DNA of 64,000 nt, from the NCBI RefSeq assembly GCF_029846255.1, contig NZ_JARVWQ010000001.1:1178001-1242000 (forward strand). The letters are read 5' to 3'. Every line of letters starts with the position of its first letter. Position 1 is the first letter of the stretch. The notes beneath the pieces were generated by a model that saw nothing but the letters and a program-made list of their open reading frames with translations, did no database searches and had not been told where the DNA came from. Below are positions 57,886-64,000 of the stretch, piece after piece. A program made the position numbers and the translations under genes. This DNA is from Amnibacterium sp. CER49. Its GTDB lineage: Bacteria; Actinomycetota; Actinomycetes; Actinomycetales; Microbacteriaceae.

Positions 57886-58764
57886 GTGACCCTGCCCCCG
57901 GCCGACACGGTCGTCCTGTTCCCCGACGGCACGACGAGCGCCGACGCCGTCGTGCTGCACACCGAGCCTCGCAGCGACGGCCGGCTGGCGGTGCTGCTCG
58001 ACCGCACGCCCGTCCACCCCGTCGACCCGGGCTGGCCGGACCAGGGAGCCGACCGCGCCACGGTCACCGCGAACGGCACGGCCGCGCCCCTCGATGACGC
58101 CGTCGTGGGGGCGACCGACGGCACCGCGCTCTACGTCGGCGAGGACGTGCCCGTGCGCCGCGGCACCGAGGGCTGGGCCTTCGTCGTCGTGCACCTCCTC
58201 GCCGGCGACGCGCCGCTCGCCGAGGGGGACGCGGTGCGCGTGCAGGTCGACGAGCGGCTCCGACGGTCGCTCTCCGCCGGGCACACGGCGTGCCACCTCG
58301 CCTCGCTCGCCCTCGACGCCGCGCTCGCGGAGTCGTGGACGAAGCCGGTCGACGCCGATCCGCTCGGCGCCCCCGCCTTCGACCGACTCGCGATCGAGCG
58401 GTCGACGATCCTGCCGGGCGGCGCCGAGGACGCCTACCGGGTCGGCAAGTCGCTGCGCCGCAGGGGCTTCGACCCCGCCGCACTCGGCGACACCGACACG
58501 ATCGCGGCCGCTGCCGACGCCCTGCTCGCGGCGTGGCTCGGCACGGGAGCGGGGGTGCGCATCGAGCGGACCGCGGACGGCCTCGGCGATCTCCGCGAGT
58601 GGGTCTGCGACCTTCCCGAGGGCACCGCGCGCCTCGCGTGCGGCGGCACCCACCTCGCCTCGCTCGGCGAGCTCGAGGCCGTGACCGTGCGGCTCGAGAC
58701 CGCGGTCGTGCCGGGCGCGACGACGCTCACGATGACGACGACCGCGCGCCTGCGCGACGCCTGA
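57886..58764 (+). CDS. AlaX-like alanyl-tRNA editing protein
   Basis: 292 residues. Zinc-site pairs GHTACHLASLAL (H-x-x-x-H, ~125-136) and RLACGGTHLASL (C-x-x-x-H, ~247-258) match the editing domain of AlaRS and free-standing AlaX, which hydrolyse Ser/Gly mischarged on tRNA-Ala. The N-terminal ~110 residues are a beta-barrel-like part as in longer AlaX. GTG 57886 with TAGCGT six bases upstream, its own leaderless promoter, so it is not part of the apionate operon. Confidence 0.88.
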   Translation: MTLPPADTVVLFPDGTTSADAVVLHTEPRSDGRLAVLLDRTPVHPVDPGWPDQGADRATVTANGTAAPLDDAVVGATDGTALYVGEDVPVRRGTEGWAFVVVHLLAGDAPLAEGDAVRVQVDERLRRSLSAGHTACHLASLALDAALAESWTKPVDADPLGAPAFDRLAIERSTILPGGAEDAYRVGKSLRRRGFDPAALGDTDTIAAAADALLAAWLGTGAGVRIERTADGLGDLREWVCDLPEGTARLACGGTHLASLGELEAVTVRLETAVVPGATTLTMTTTARLRDA

Positions 58765-58767
58765 CGC

Positions 58768-59283
58768 TCAGCGCACCTTCCGCGCCACGCGCTCGACGAG
58801 CGACGCCCGGCGACGGCGAGCGGCAGCCATCCGGGGCGCGAGCACGAGCACCAGCCCGACGACGGTCCAGACGACGAGGTTCGCGGGCGGCGGCGACCAG
58901 CGCCGACCGCGGAGGCGGGCGACCACGCCGGCGGAGCCGGACACCGGCGGCGCGGGCAGGGCGGGCGTCCCGGCGGGCTGCTCGACCGCCGAGCCGCCCG
59001 GCACGGGCGGCGGCACGACTGGCGCAGGCCGCGGCTCGCCGAGCAGCAGTCCGCCCGGGTCGCGTCCCGACTCGCGCACGGCGAGCGGGTAGGCGGCCTC
59101 GTCGAGGGTCGGGAACGGCCCGTAGATGCGAGCGGCCTCGTCCTGCACCGAGTAGCCGTCCTGACGCAGCGTGATGACGCCGTAGACGCGCTCCGCGCCC
59201 ACCCCGCCGTCGCCGACGACCTCCCAGGAGTGACCGTCGGGACGCTCGGCGAGCGCCCATCGGACGCCGTGGACCACCGGCAT
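58768..59283 (-). CDS. Hypothetical protein with C-terminal membrane helix
   Basis: 171 residues. Residues ~1-80 form a compact domain (WEVVGDGGVGAERVYGVITLRQDGYSVQDEAARIYGPFPTLDEAAYPL), followed by a Pro-rich linker, one transmembrane helix (NLVVWTVVGLVLVLAP, ~137-152) and a basic tail. No family recognised. GAGGAGG precedes ATG 59283. Three bases separate it from the AlaX stop, convergent. Confidence 0.65.
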   Translation of the reverse strand: MPVVHGVRWALAERPDGHSWEVVGDGGVGAERVYGVITLRQDGYSVQDEAARIYGPFPTLDEAAYPLAVRESGRDPGGLLLGEPRPAPVVPPPVPGGSAVEQPAGTPALPAPPVSGSAGVVARLRGRRWSPPPANLVVWTVVGLVLVLAPRMAAARRRRASLVERVARKVR

Positions 59284-59499
59284 GGCGCCTCCTCGGGCTC
59301 GCAGGGTCGCTCGTTGTTACCGCACGGACCTGCACGAACGCAACGATCCTGCACGCGCAGCGGCGCCCGTGCGGCCGTTCACCGGTCCGCCTCCGGGGCT
59401 GGGGCGCCCGCCGGCCCGAGGGCCCCTACGCCGGCTACCCGCCCGGCCGCGGTGCGATCGCCACGCCGCACGGCCGCCCGGATCGGGGGCGCTCCGCGG
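59284..59499. other. Non-coding stretch between a hypothetical gene and LCP 2
   Basis: 216 bases holding the promoter of the hypothetical gene (minus strand) and the end of the LCP gene. No repeat or structured RNA was recognised. Confidence 0.4.
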
Positions 59500-60774
59500 T
59501 CACCGCCGACCGAGGTCGTTGCCCACCGAGCACGTCTGCTCGCCGGCGGTCTGGCCGGTGACGGTGTCGGGCAGGTCCACTCCGTCGCCCGAGGACGACG
59601 GCGAGGACGACGGCGACGGCGACGGGCTCGAGGAGGCGCTTGCCGACGGGCTCGGCGAGGGCGAGCCCGTGCTCGGCATCTGCCCCTGCACGACGGAGCC
59701 GCTGCCCTCGGTCGCGCCCTTCTGCTTCGCCGCGAGGCGGAGGGTCTTGTCGCCCTTCACGGCGTCGATGAGGACCTTGTCGGGCTCCGTGTTCGGCTCG
59801 AGGCCGCTGCCGTCGAGCGTCAGCTTCGTCGGGTACTGCACGAGCACGAACTTCGACAGCGAGATCGGCGCGAGCGCCTCGGCGATCGAGACCATCGTGT
59901 CGACGTTCGCGAGGGTCGTCGACAGCGTCATGCTGTCGGCCGCCGCAGTGGCGAGCCCGTACAGCTTGGTCACATCGGTGAGGGTCGACGTGCTCTTCAT
60001 CTTGCGCACGAGCGCGGAGAGGAACACCTGCTGCGAGCTGATGCGGGTGACGTCGCTGCCGTCGCCCACGCCGTGCCGGGTGCGGAGGAACTTGAGCGCG
60101 GTCGTGCCCTGCAGCACGTGCACGCCCTTCGTCAGGTGCAGGTCGGTGTAGTCGTCGTTGATCGGGCTCGCCACGCACACCGGCACACCGCCGACCGCGT
60201 TCGACATCTCGACGACGCCGTCGAAGCTGATGAGCCCCACGTAGGGGATCTGCATGCCGGTGAGCCTCTGGATGGTGTCGCGGGTGCAGCCGACGCCGCC
60301 GTACTCGAGCGTCGTGTTGATCTTCACGGAGGTCTCGGGCGGCAGGAGGCGACCGTTCGACGGGTCGCGGCAGGCGGGCACGTCGACGTAGAGGTCGCGC
60401 GGGAAGCTGATGGCCTCGGCCTTCGTGTGGTCCTGGCTGATGTGCAGCAGGATGTTCACGTCGTTGAGGGTGCTGCCCGGGTTCTCGCCGTAATGCCCCT
60501 TCTGGCCGTTGCGGCTGTCGCTGCCGACGAGCAGCAGGTTCACGGTGCCCGAGTGCGCACCGATGCTCGGCACGGCGCCGCTGCCGCCGAGATCGACCTT
60601 GTTCGCATCGATCTGGGCGGCGACCCGGCCGTAGGCGACGGCCGCGATGCTCACGCCCGAGACGAGCAGCACCGCGAGGGCGAGCCCGAGCGCCTTCAGC
60701 ACGAACGACGCGAGGCCGGGCGTCGGCAGTCGGCCGTGGCGCGCGAGGGGGCGGAATCGCTGCGGTCCCGCCAT
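59500..60774 (-). CDS. LCP (LytR-CpsA-Psr) family cell-wall ligase, paralogue 2
   Basis: 424 residues, the same length as the paralogue at 16814. One transmembrane helix (~30-55), LCP domain with NLLLVGSDSRNG, STLNDVNILLHI, ISFPRDLYVDVP (catalytic Arg) and FLRTRHGVGDGSDVTRISSQQ. A Ser/Pro-rich linker (~375-405) leads to GQTAGEQTCS near the end, as in paralogue 1. ATG 60774 was chosen over longer in-frame extensions because the N-terminus then matches the first paralogue. Divergent from the amidase-domain gene. Confidence 0.94.
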   Translation of the reverse strand: MAGPQRFRPLARHGRLPTPGLASFVLKALGLALAVLLVSGVSIAAVAYGRVAAQIDANKVDLGGSGAVPSIGAHSGTVNLLLVGSDSRNGQKGHYGENPGSTLNDVNILLHISQDHTKAEAISFPRDLYVDVPACRDPSNGRLLPPETSVKINTTLEYGGVGCTRDTIQRLTGMQIPYVGLISFDGVVEMSNAVGGVPVCVASPINDDYTDLHLTKGVHVLQGTTALKFLRTRHGVGDGSDVTRISSQQVFLSALVRKMKSTSTLTDVTKLYGLATAAADSMTLSTTLANVDTMVSIAEALAPISLSKFVLVQYPTKLTLDGSGLEPNTEPDKVLIDAVKGDKTLRLAAKQKGATEGSGSVVQGQMPSTGSPSPSPSASASSSPSPSPSSSPSSSGDGVDLPDTVTGQTAGEQTCSVGNDLGRR

Positions 60775-60986
60775 GCCTGCCTCTGTTCGGCGCTCGAATG
60801 ACCCTCTTCCGATCCCGAATCCGAATTCCGTGACACGAAAGGGGGGACGTCGAATTCGGAATCCCCCTGCAGAATCGAATAGGGGGAAGGCCCGGTTCCG
60901 GGATTCTATCGGCGTGCGCGCCGATCCCGGTGCCGATACGCACTGCGGAACCCCGTACTTCATGCCATCTCACAGATCGACGTACC
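60775..60986. promoter_or_regulatory. AT-rich divergent control region with inverted repeats
   Basis: Between LCP 2 and the amidase gene. CCGAATTC (60821-60828) and GAATTCGG (60852-60859) are perfect inverted arms, followed by TCCCCCT (60862-60868) and AGGGGGA (60881-60887). TAGAAT on the minus strand near 60907 is a possible -10 for LCP 2. Base composition is clearly more AT than its surroundings. Confidence 0.55.
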
Positions 60987-61955
60987 GTGCCGCAGCTGAA
61001 ACTCCTCGTCCCGACCGCGGCGACCGCCGCGCTGCTCGTCCTCGGCCTCGCCGCGCCCGCCGCGGCCGACACGCCCGCACCCGGGCCCCTGCCGACGCCG
61101 ACCGGCAGCCCGACCGCTCCGCCGACGCCGGCCCCGACCCCGACCGGCACCCCGACCGCTCCGCCCACGCCGGCACCGGTCCCCGAGCCCTCCGCCACGG
61201 CGCTCAGCCACTACGGCGGCCACAGCGCCGGCTCCCGCACCCTGACGATCTCGGGCTCCGGGTTCTCGGACCTCGCCGCCGTGCTCGTGGACGGCGTCGC
61301 CGCTCCGGACCTCGTGGTGACGAGCGACACGACGGCGACCTTCACGATGAGCACCGCCCCCGAATACCAGGGCGCCGTGCTGCCGATATCGCTGCTGTCG
61401 GACGACGGGACCACCGTTCCGACGACGATCACCTACACCTACAAGGTGGTCGACGGGCTCGACAAGCAGATGCAGTACGCGTTCGCGCACTGGAACCTCT
61501 TCGCGAGCCCCCGATTCGGCTATTACGTCGATAACGACTGCGCGAACTTCGCGAGCCAGACGCTGCTCGCACGCGGCTGGACGCCGTCGCCCGCCTGGTG
61601 GAACAGCGGCAGCACGAAGGCCGGCACGCCCATCGCGAGCGCGAGCTGGGTCAACACGGTCGCCCTTCGGGGATGGCTCGGCTCCCGCCCGGACCTCGCG
61701 CGGCACCTGTACTGGTGGCAGCGCGGCGGGGCGAGCGTCGGCGACGTGATCCTGTTCGACTGGGACACCACGAAGAAGGGCCACACCTGGGGGCACACCG
61801 CGGTGGTGTCGAAGATCGTGACGCTGCCCGACGGCTCGACCGACATCCAGTACGTGGCGCACACGAACAACCAGCGCTACGGCGGCAGCGTCGGCTGGCT
61901 GCTGCAGCACCTCTACCCGCACATGAAGGTGGAGCTCTGGCACCTGCAGAAGTAG
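60987..61955 (+). CDS. Secreted amidase-domain (Amidase_6) protein with TIG/IPT-like domain
   Basis: 322 residues. Sec signal (LLVPTAATAALLVLGLAAPAAAD), a Pro/Thr-rich linker with repeated GTPTAPPTPAP units, a short IPT/TIG-like domain (SRTLTISGSGFSDLAAVLVDG), and an NlpC-like amidase domain with YYVDNDCANFASQTL (nucleophile Cys), GDVILFDW and GHTAVVSK (His). Likely a peptidoglycan or capsule-peptide hydrolase. GTG 60987. Its pairing with LCP 2 suggests joint work on the cell envelope. Confidence 0.86.
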   Translation: MPQLKLLVPTAATAALLVLGLAAPAAADTPAPGPLPTPTGSPTAPPTPAPTPTGTPTAPPTPAPVPEPSATALSHYGGHSAGSRTLTISGSGFSDLAAVLVDGVAAPDLVVTSDTTATFTMSTAPEYQGAVLPISLLSDDGTTVPTTITYTYKVVDGLDKQMQYAFAHWNLFASPRFGYYVDNDCANFASQTLLARGWTPSPAWWNSGSTKAGTPIASASWVNTVALRGWLGSRPDLARHLYWWQRGGASVGDVILFDWDTTKKGHTWGHTAVVSKIVTLPDGSTDIQYVAHTNNQRYGGSVGWLLQHLYPHMKVELWHLQK

Positions 61956-62022
61956 CCTGAGCGGCTCTCGCCCACCCGAGGACCAGTCGCCGGTCCAAGG
62001 GCGCCGTTGTACCCTGGCATCT

Positions 62023-62038
62023 GTTGCGAGCGCGCAAC
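62023..62038. promoter_or_regulatory. Operator upstream of marR
   Basis: GTTGCG-AGCG-CGCAAC, perfect 6-bp inverted repeat, 62 bases before the marR start, overlapping the expected promoter. Probably the MarR binding site. Confidence 0.65.
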
Positions 62039-62099
62039 GGCATCCGCCGTCGGCTCCGATCCTGCCGGAGGCGCGCGCGATCAGGAGCCGGAGGACGCC

Positions 62100-62582
62100 G
62101 TGACGGTGGCGACGTTCAACACCGAGGGGCCGCTCGCCGAGACCGACGCCGTGCTGTTCGCCTCGCGCGCGATGCTCGCCCTCATCGGCCGCACGCTCGC
62201 ACCCGCACTCGAGCAGGTGACGCTCGCGCAGTTCCGCGTGCTGGTGCTGCTCATCGGCACGGGGCCGCAGGGCTTCGGGGCGCTCGCCGCCATGCTCGAG
62301 AGCAACCCCTCGACCTTCAGCCGCACCGTCGCCCGGCTCGAGCACCTCGGCTGGGTGTCACGGACGCCGAGCCCGGAGAGCCGCCGCGAGGTCGTCGTGA
62401 GCGCCACCGAGAAGGCCGAGCGACTCGTCGACGAGGTGACCACGGGCCGCCGGCGTGAGATCGCGGCGATCCTCGACCGCATCCCCGAGTCGCGCCGGCG
62501 CGAGGTGGCCGACGCGTTCGAGGTCTTCGCCGAGGCGGCCGGCGAGCCCGCGATGCTCGACCTGCTCCGCATCGGCGCCTGA
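62100..62582 (+). CDS. MarR family transcriptional regulator
   Basis: 160 residues. Winged helix: LAQFRVLVLLIGTGPQGFGALAAMLESNPSTFSRTVARLEHLGWVSRTPSPESRREVVVSATEKA, with recognition helix N-P-S-T-F-S-R-T-V-A-R-L. Long C-terminal helix for dimerisation. GTG 62100. It probably controls itself and the exporter 44 bases downstream. Confidence 0.9.
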   Translation: MTVATFNTEGPLAETDAVLFASRAMLALIGRTLAPALEQVTLAQFRVLVLLIGTGPQGFGALAAMLESNPSTFSRTVARLEHLGWVSRTPSPESRREVVVSATEKAERLVDEVTTGRRREIAAILDRIPESRRREVADAFEVFAEAAGEPAMLDLLRIGA

Positions 62583-62598
62583 CCTCGGCGACCGAGGT
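62582..62598 (+). terminator. Hairpin after marR
   Basis: ACCTCGG-CGA-CCGAGGT, a perfect 7-bp stem starting at the last base of the marR stop. May partly end transcription before the exporter. Confidence 0.45.
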
Positions 62599-62625
62599 CG
62601 GTCGGACCTGATTCGATCGTTCCCC

Positions 62626-63468
62626 GTGGCGGTCCTCCTCTCCCTCGTCGGTGCGGTGGTGTTCGGCGTCGCCGACTTCCTCGGCGGCTTCGCGACGAAG
62701 CGGTCGCCCCTGCACGCGGTGATCGTGCTCGGGCAGCTCGCCGGCCTGCTCGTGCTCGCCCCCGCCGCGCTGCTCGTGCTGACCCGGTTCGACTGGGGCT
62801 CGGCGCTCTGGGGCGCCGCGGCGGGCATCGCGGGCGGCGTCGGTCTGCTCGCCTTCTACCGGTGCCTCGCGACCGGCACGATGAGCGTCGTCGCCCCCGT
62901 CACCGCCGTCACGGCGGCCGCCGTGCCCGTGCTCGCCGGCCTCGCGCTCGGCGAGCGCCCGTCGGGCGTCACCGTCGTCGGCGTGCTGCTCGCGGTGATC
63001 GCCGTCGTGCTCGTGAGTGCCGAGGGCGGACGGCTCCCTCGCTGGTCGACCCTGCGGCACGACCGCGGCGTGATCGGGGCGCTGCTCTCCGGCGCCGCGT
63101 TCGGGCTCTTCTTCGTGCTGCTGTCGCGCTCCGCGGCCGGAAGCGGCATCGTGCCGGTCGCGGCGGCCCGCGTCACGTCCATCTCGCTCGTCGTGGGGCT
63201 GGCGCTGCTGCTGCGGCGCTCGCTCCGGCCGTCCCGGCCGGGGCTCCCGATCATCCTCGCGTCCGGCGTCGCCGACATGACCGCGAACGTGCTCTTCCTC
63301 GTCGCGACACGTCAGGGCCTGCTCGTCGTGACGAGCGTGCTCACCGCGCTCTATCCGGCGAGCACGGTGCTGCTCGCGCAGCTCGTGCTGCACGAACGGC
63401 TCGGTCGCCTGAAGGCGGGCGGCCTCGCCGTCGCCGCGGCGGCCGTCACCTGCATCGCAGTGGGCTGA
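62626..63468 (+). CDS. EamA/DMT family transporter
   Basis: 280 residues, ten helices in two EamA repeats. GAVVFGVADFLGGFATKRSPL at the start and TALYPASTVLLAQLVLHERLG near the end are the family's signatures. Probably an exporter controlled by the upstream MarR. GTG 62626 lies 43 bases after the marR stop. Confidence 0.88.
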   Translation: MAVLLSLVGAVVFGVADFLGGFATKRSPLHAVIVLGQLAGLLVLAPAALLVLTRFDWGSALWGAAAGIAGGVGLLAFYRCLATGTMSVVAPVTAVTAAAVPVLAGLALGERPSGVTVVGVLLAVIAVVLVSAEGGRLPRWSTLRHDRGVIGALLSGAAFGLFFVLLSRSAAGSGIVPVAAARVTSISLVVGLALLLRRSLRPSRPGLPIILASGVADMTANVLFLVATRQGLLVVTSVLTALYPASTVLLAQLVLHERLGRLKAGGLAVAAAAVTCIAVG

Positions 63469-63471
63469 GTC

Positions 63472-63858
63472 TCAGTCGACCTGCGCGAGGAACCTGGGCA
63501 GCAGCGCCGCGAAGACCGCGACGGCGATCGCGACGGCGACGAGACCGACGCCGAACGGAAGGCTGCCGAGGGCGGTCTCCGTCACGCCGGCGGCCGCCGC
63601 GGCGGCGGCGGCGAGACCGAGCAGCACCCGCCCGGCGAGCAGCGTGCGCGTCGAGCGGCGCAGCGCCACGAGCCAGCCGGCGCCGAACAGCACGACCGCC
63701 ACCCCGAGCGTCGCGAGCACGGCCGACCGCCACCCCTGCCCGGCGTGCTGCGGAGCGAGTGCCCCGGTCACCGCTGCCACGGCGCCGACGAGGACGACGC
63801 CGCGGGCACGGGTCGCCGCCCAGGCGCGGGGCTCGCGGCTGAACAGTCCATCTCTCAC
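63472..63858 (-). CDS. Small membrane protein (three to four helices)
   Basis: 128 residues. Hydrophobic segments ~20-40, 45-62, 75-92 and 100-122, basic N-terminus (VRDGLFSREPRAWAATRARG). No family recognised. GTG 63858 was preferred over upstream in-frame codons because the extension (Arg/Pro-rich) looks non-coding. Convergent with the exporter gene, three bases apart. Confidence 0.65.
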   Translation of the reverse strand: MRDGLFSREPRAWAATRARGVVLVGAVAAVTGALAPQHAGQGWRSAVLATLGVAVVLFGAGWLVALRRSTRTLLAGRVLLGLAAAAAAAAGVTETALGSLPFGVGLVAVAIAVAVFAALLPRFLAQVD

Positions 63859-63937
63859 GCGCGCAGCATGCCACCGCACCGGCGTGGACCGGCGGAGGCG
63901 GAGACCCGCCACGCCGAGCAGGAGAGCGGCCGGGGGG

Positions 63938-63972
63938 CCGGGCGGTCGGTTGCGGGGAGGTCGACCGCCCGG
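63938..63972. terminator. 11-bp hairpin at the right edge
   Basis: CCGGGCGGTCG (63938-63948) and CGACCGCCCGG (63962-63972), perfect stem with a 13-base loop. Could end a gene that continues beyond the window. The neighbouring sequence is too short to say more. Confidence 0.45.
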
Positions 63973-64000
63973 CGGATCGCGCACGGAGGGTGAGCCGTGC

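Overview
The window is GC-rich chromosomal DNA with GTG/ATG starts, many 4-base NTGA gene overlaps and actinobacterial gene content. It carries menaquinone genes, system II cytochrome c biogenesis, a bS22-like mini-protein, LCP cell-wall ligases, deazaflavin-type reductases, and a CE1758/CE1759-like monooxygenase/FMN reductase pair. I infer an actinomycete, most likely of the Microbacteriaceae. No plasmid, phage or IS gene was recognised.

1-10.7 kb is core metabolism. It holds menE (cut by the left edge)-menB facing menC, a cytochrome c maturation block (ccsB; resB-ccdA-tlpA-phosphatase), a short archaeal-type aspartyl-tRNA synthetase coupled to an AI-2E-type membrane protein, glutaredoxin, a HAD phosphatase and a 32-residue bS22-like protein. 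10.8-16.7 kb holds ArsR, proC, tadA, upp, a leaderless 30-codon ORF ahead of a winged-helix regulator, and a photolyase. 16.8-28 kb has an LCP protein, luciferase-like oxidoreductases, two glycosyltransferases (one apparently starting at CTG), a YozE-like operon, a MarR/MFS pair and two tRNA genes (Ser-GCU, Arg-ACG).

27.8-32.7 kb follows tRNA-Arg and contains three decayed copies of that tRNA's 3' end, spaced between accessory gene modules (hydrolase; NRAMP-like transporter, hemerythrin, TetR/cupin). This looks like repeated integration at one tRNA. 32.7-50.2 kb is mixed: SDR/MFS/HxlR, an RTX-repeat secreted protein, SipW-type secreted proteins, small enzymes, a CbxX-type AAA ATPase, a secreted HNH-Excalibur protein, and a monooxygenase-MarR-FMN reductase operon.

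50.2-57.9 kb is the most distinctive block: two divergent operons plus a FadR-type regulator, sharing CAACCGGTT operators. The genes look like D-apionate lactonase (apnL), D-apionate oxidoisomerase (apnO), a TIM-barrel enzyme resembling 3-oxo-isoapionate decarboxylase, an SDR, a four-carbon acid-sugar kinase and a DenD-like dehydrogenase. Together they suggest catabolism of D-apiose/apionate, a branched plant sugar. The rest holds an AlaX-like editing protein, a second LCP protein divergent from a secreted amidase, MarR and an EamA exporter.

Two patterns span the window. First, over twenty genes on both strands have a TAnnnT-like box 6-8 bases before the start codon, as expected for leaderless mRNAs. 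Second, a 75-bp intergenic element with four GTAGGT boxes in dyad order (spacing 19-24-19) occurs at 2399 and again at 24266.
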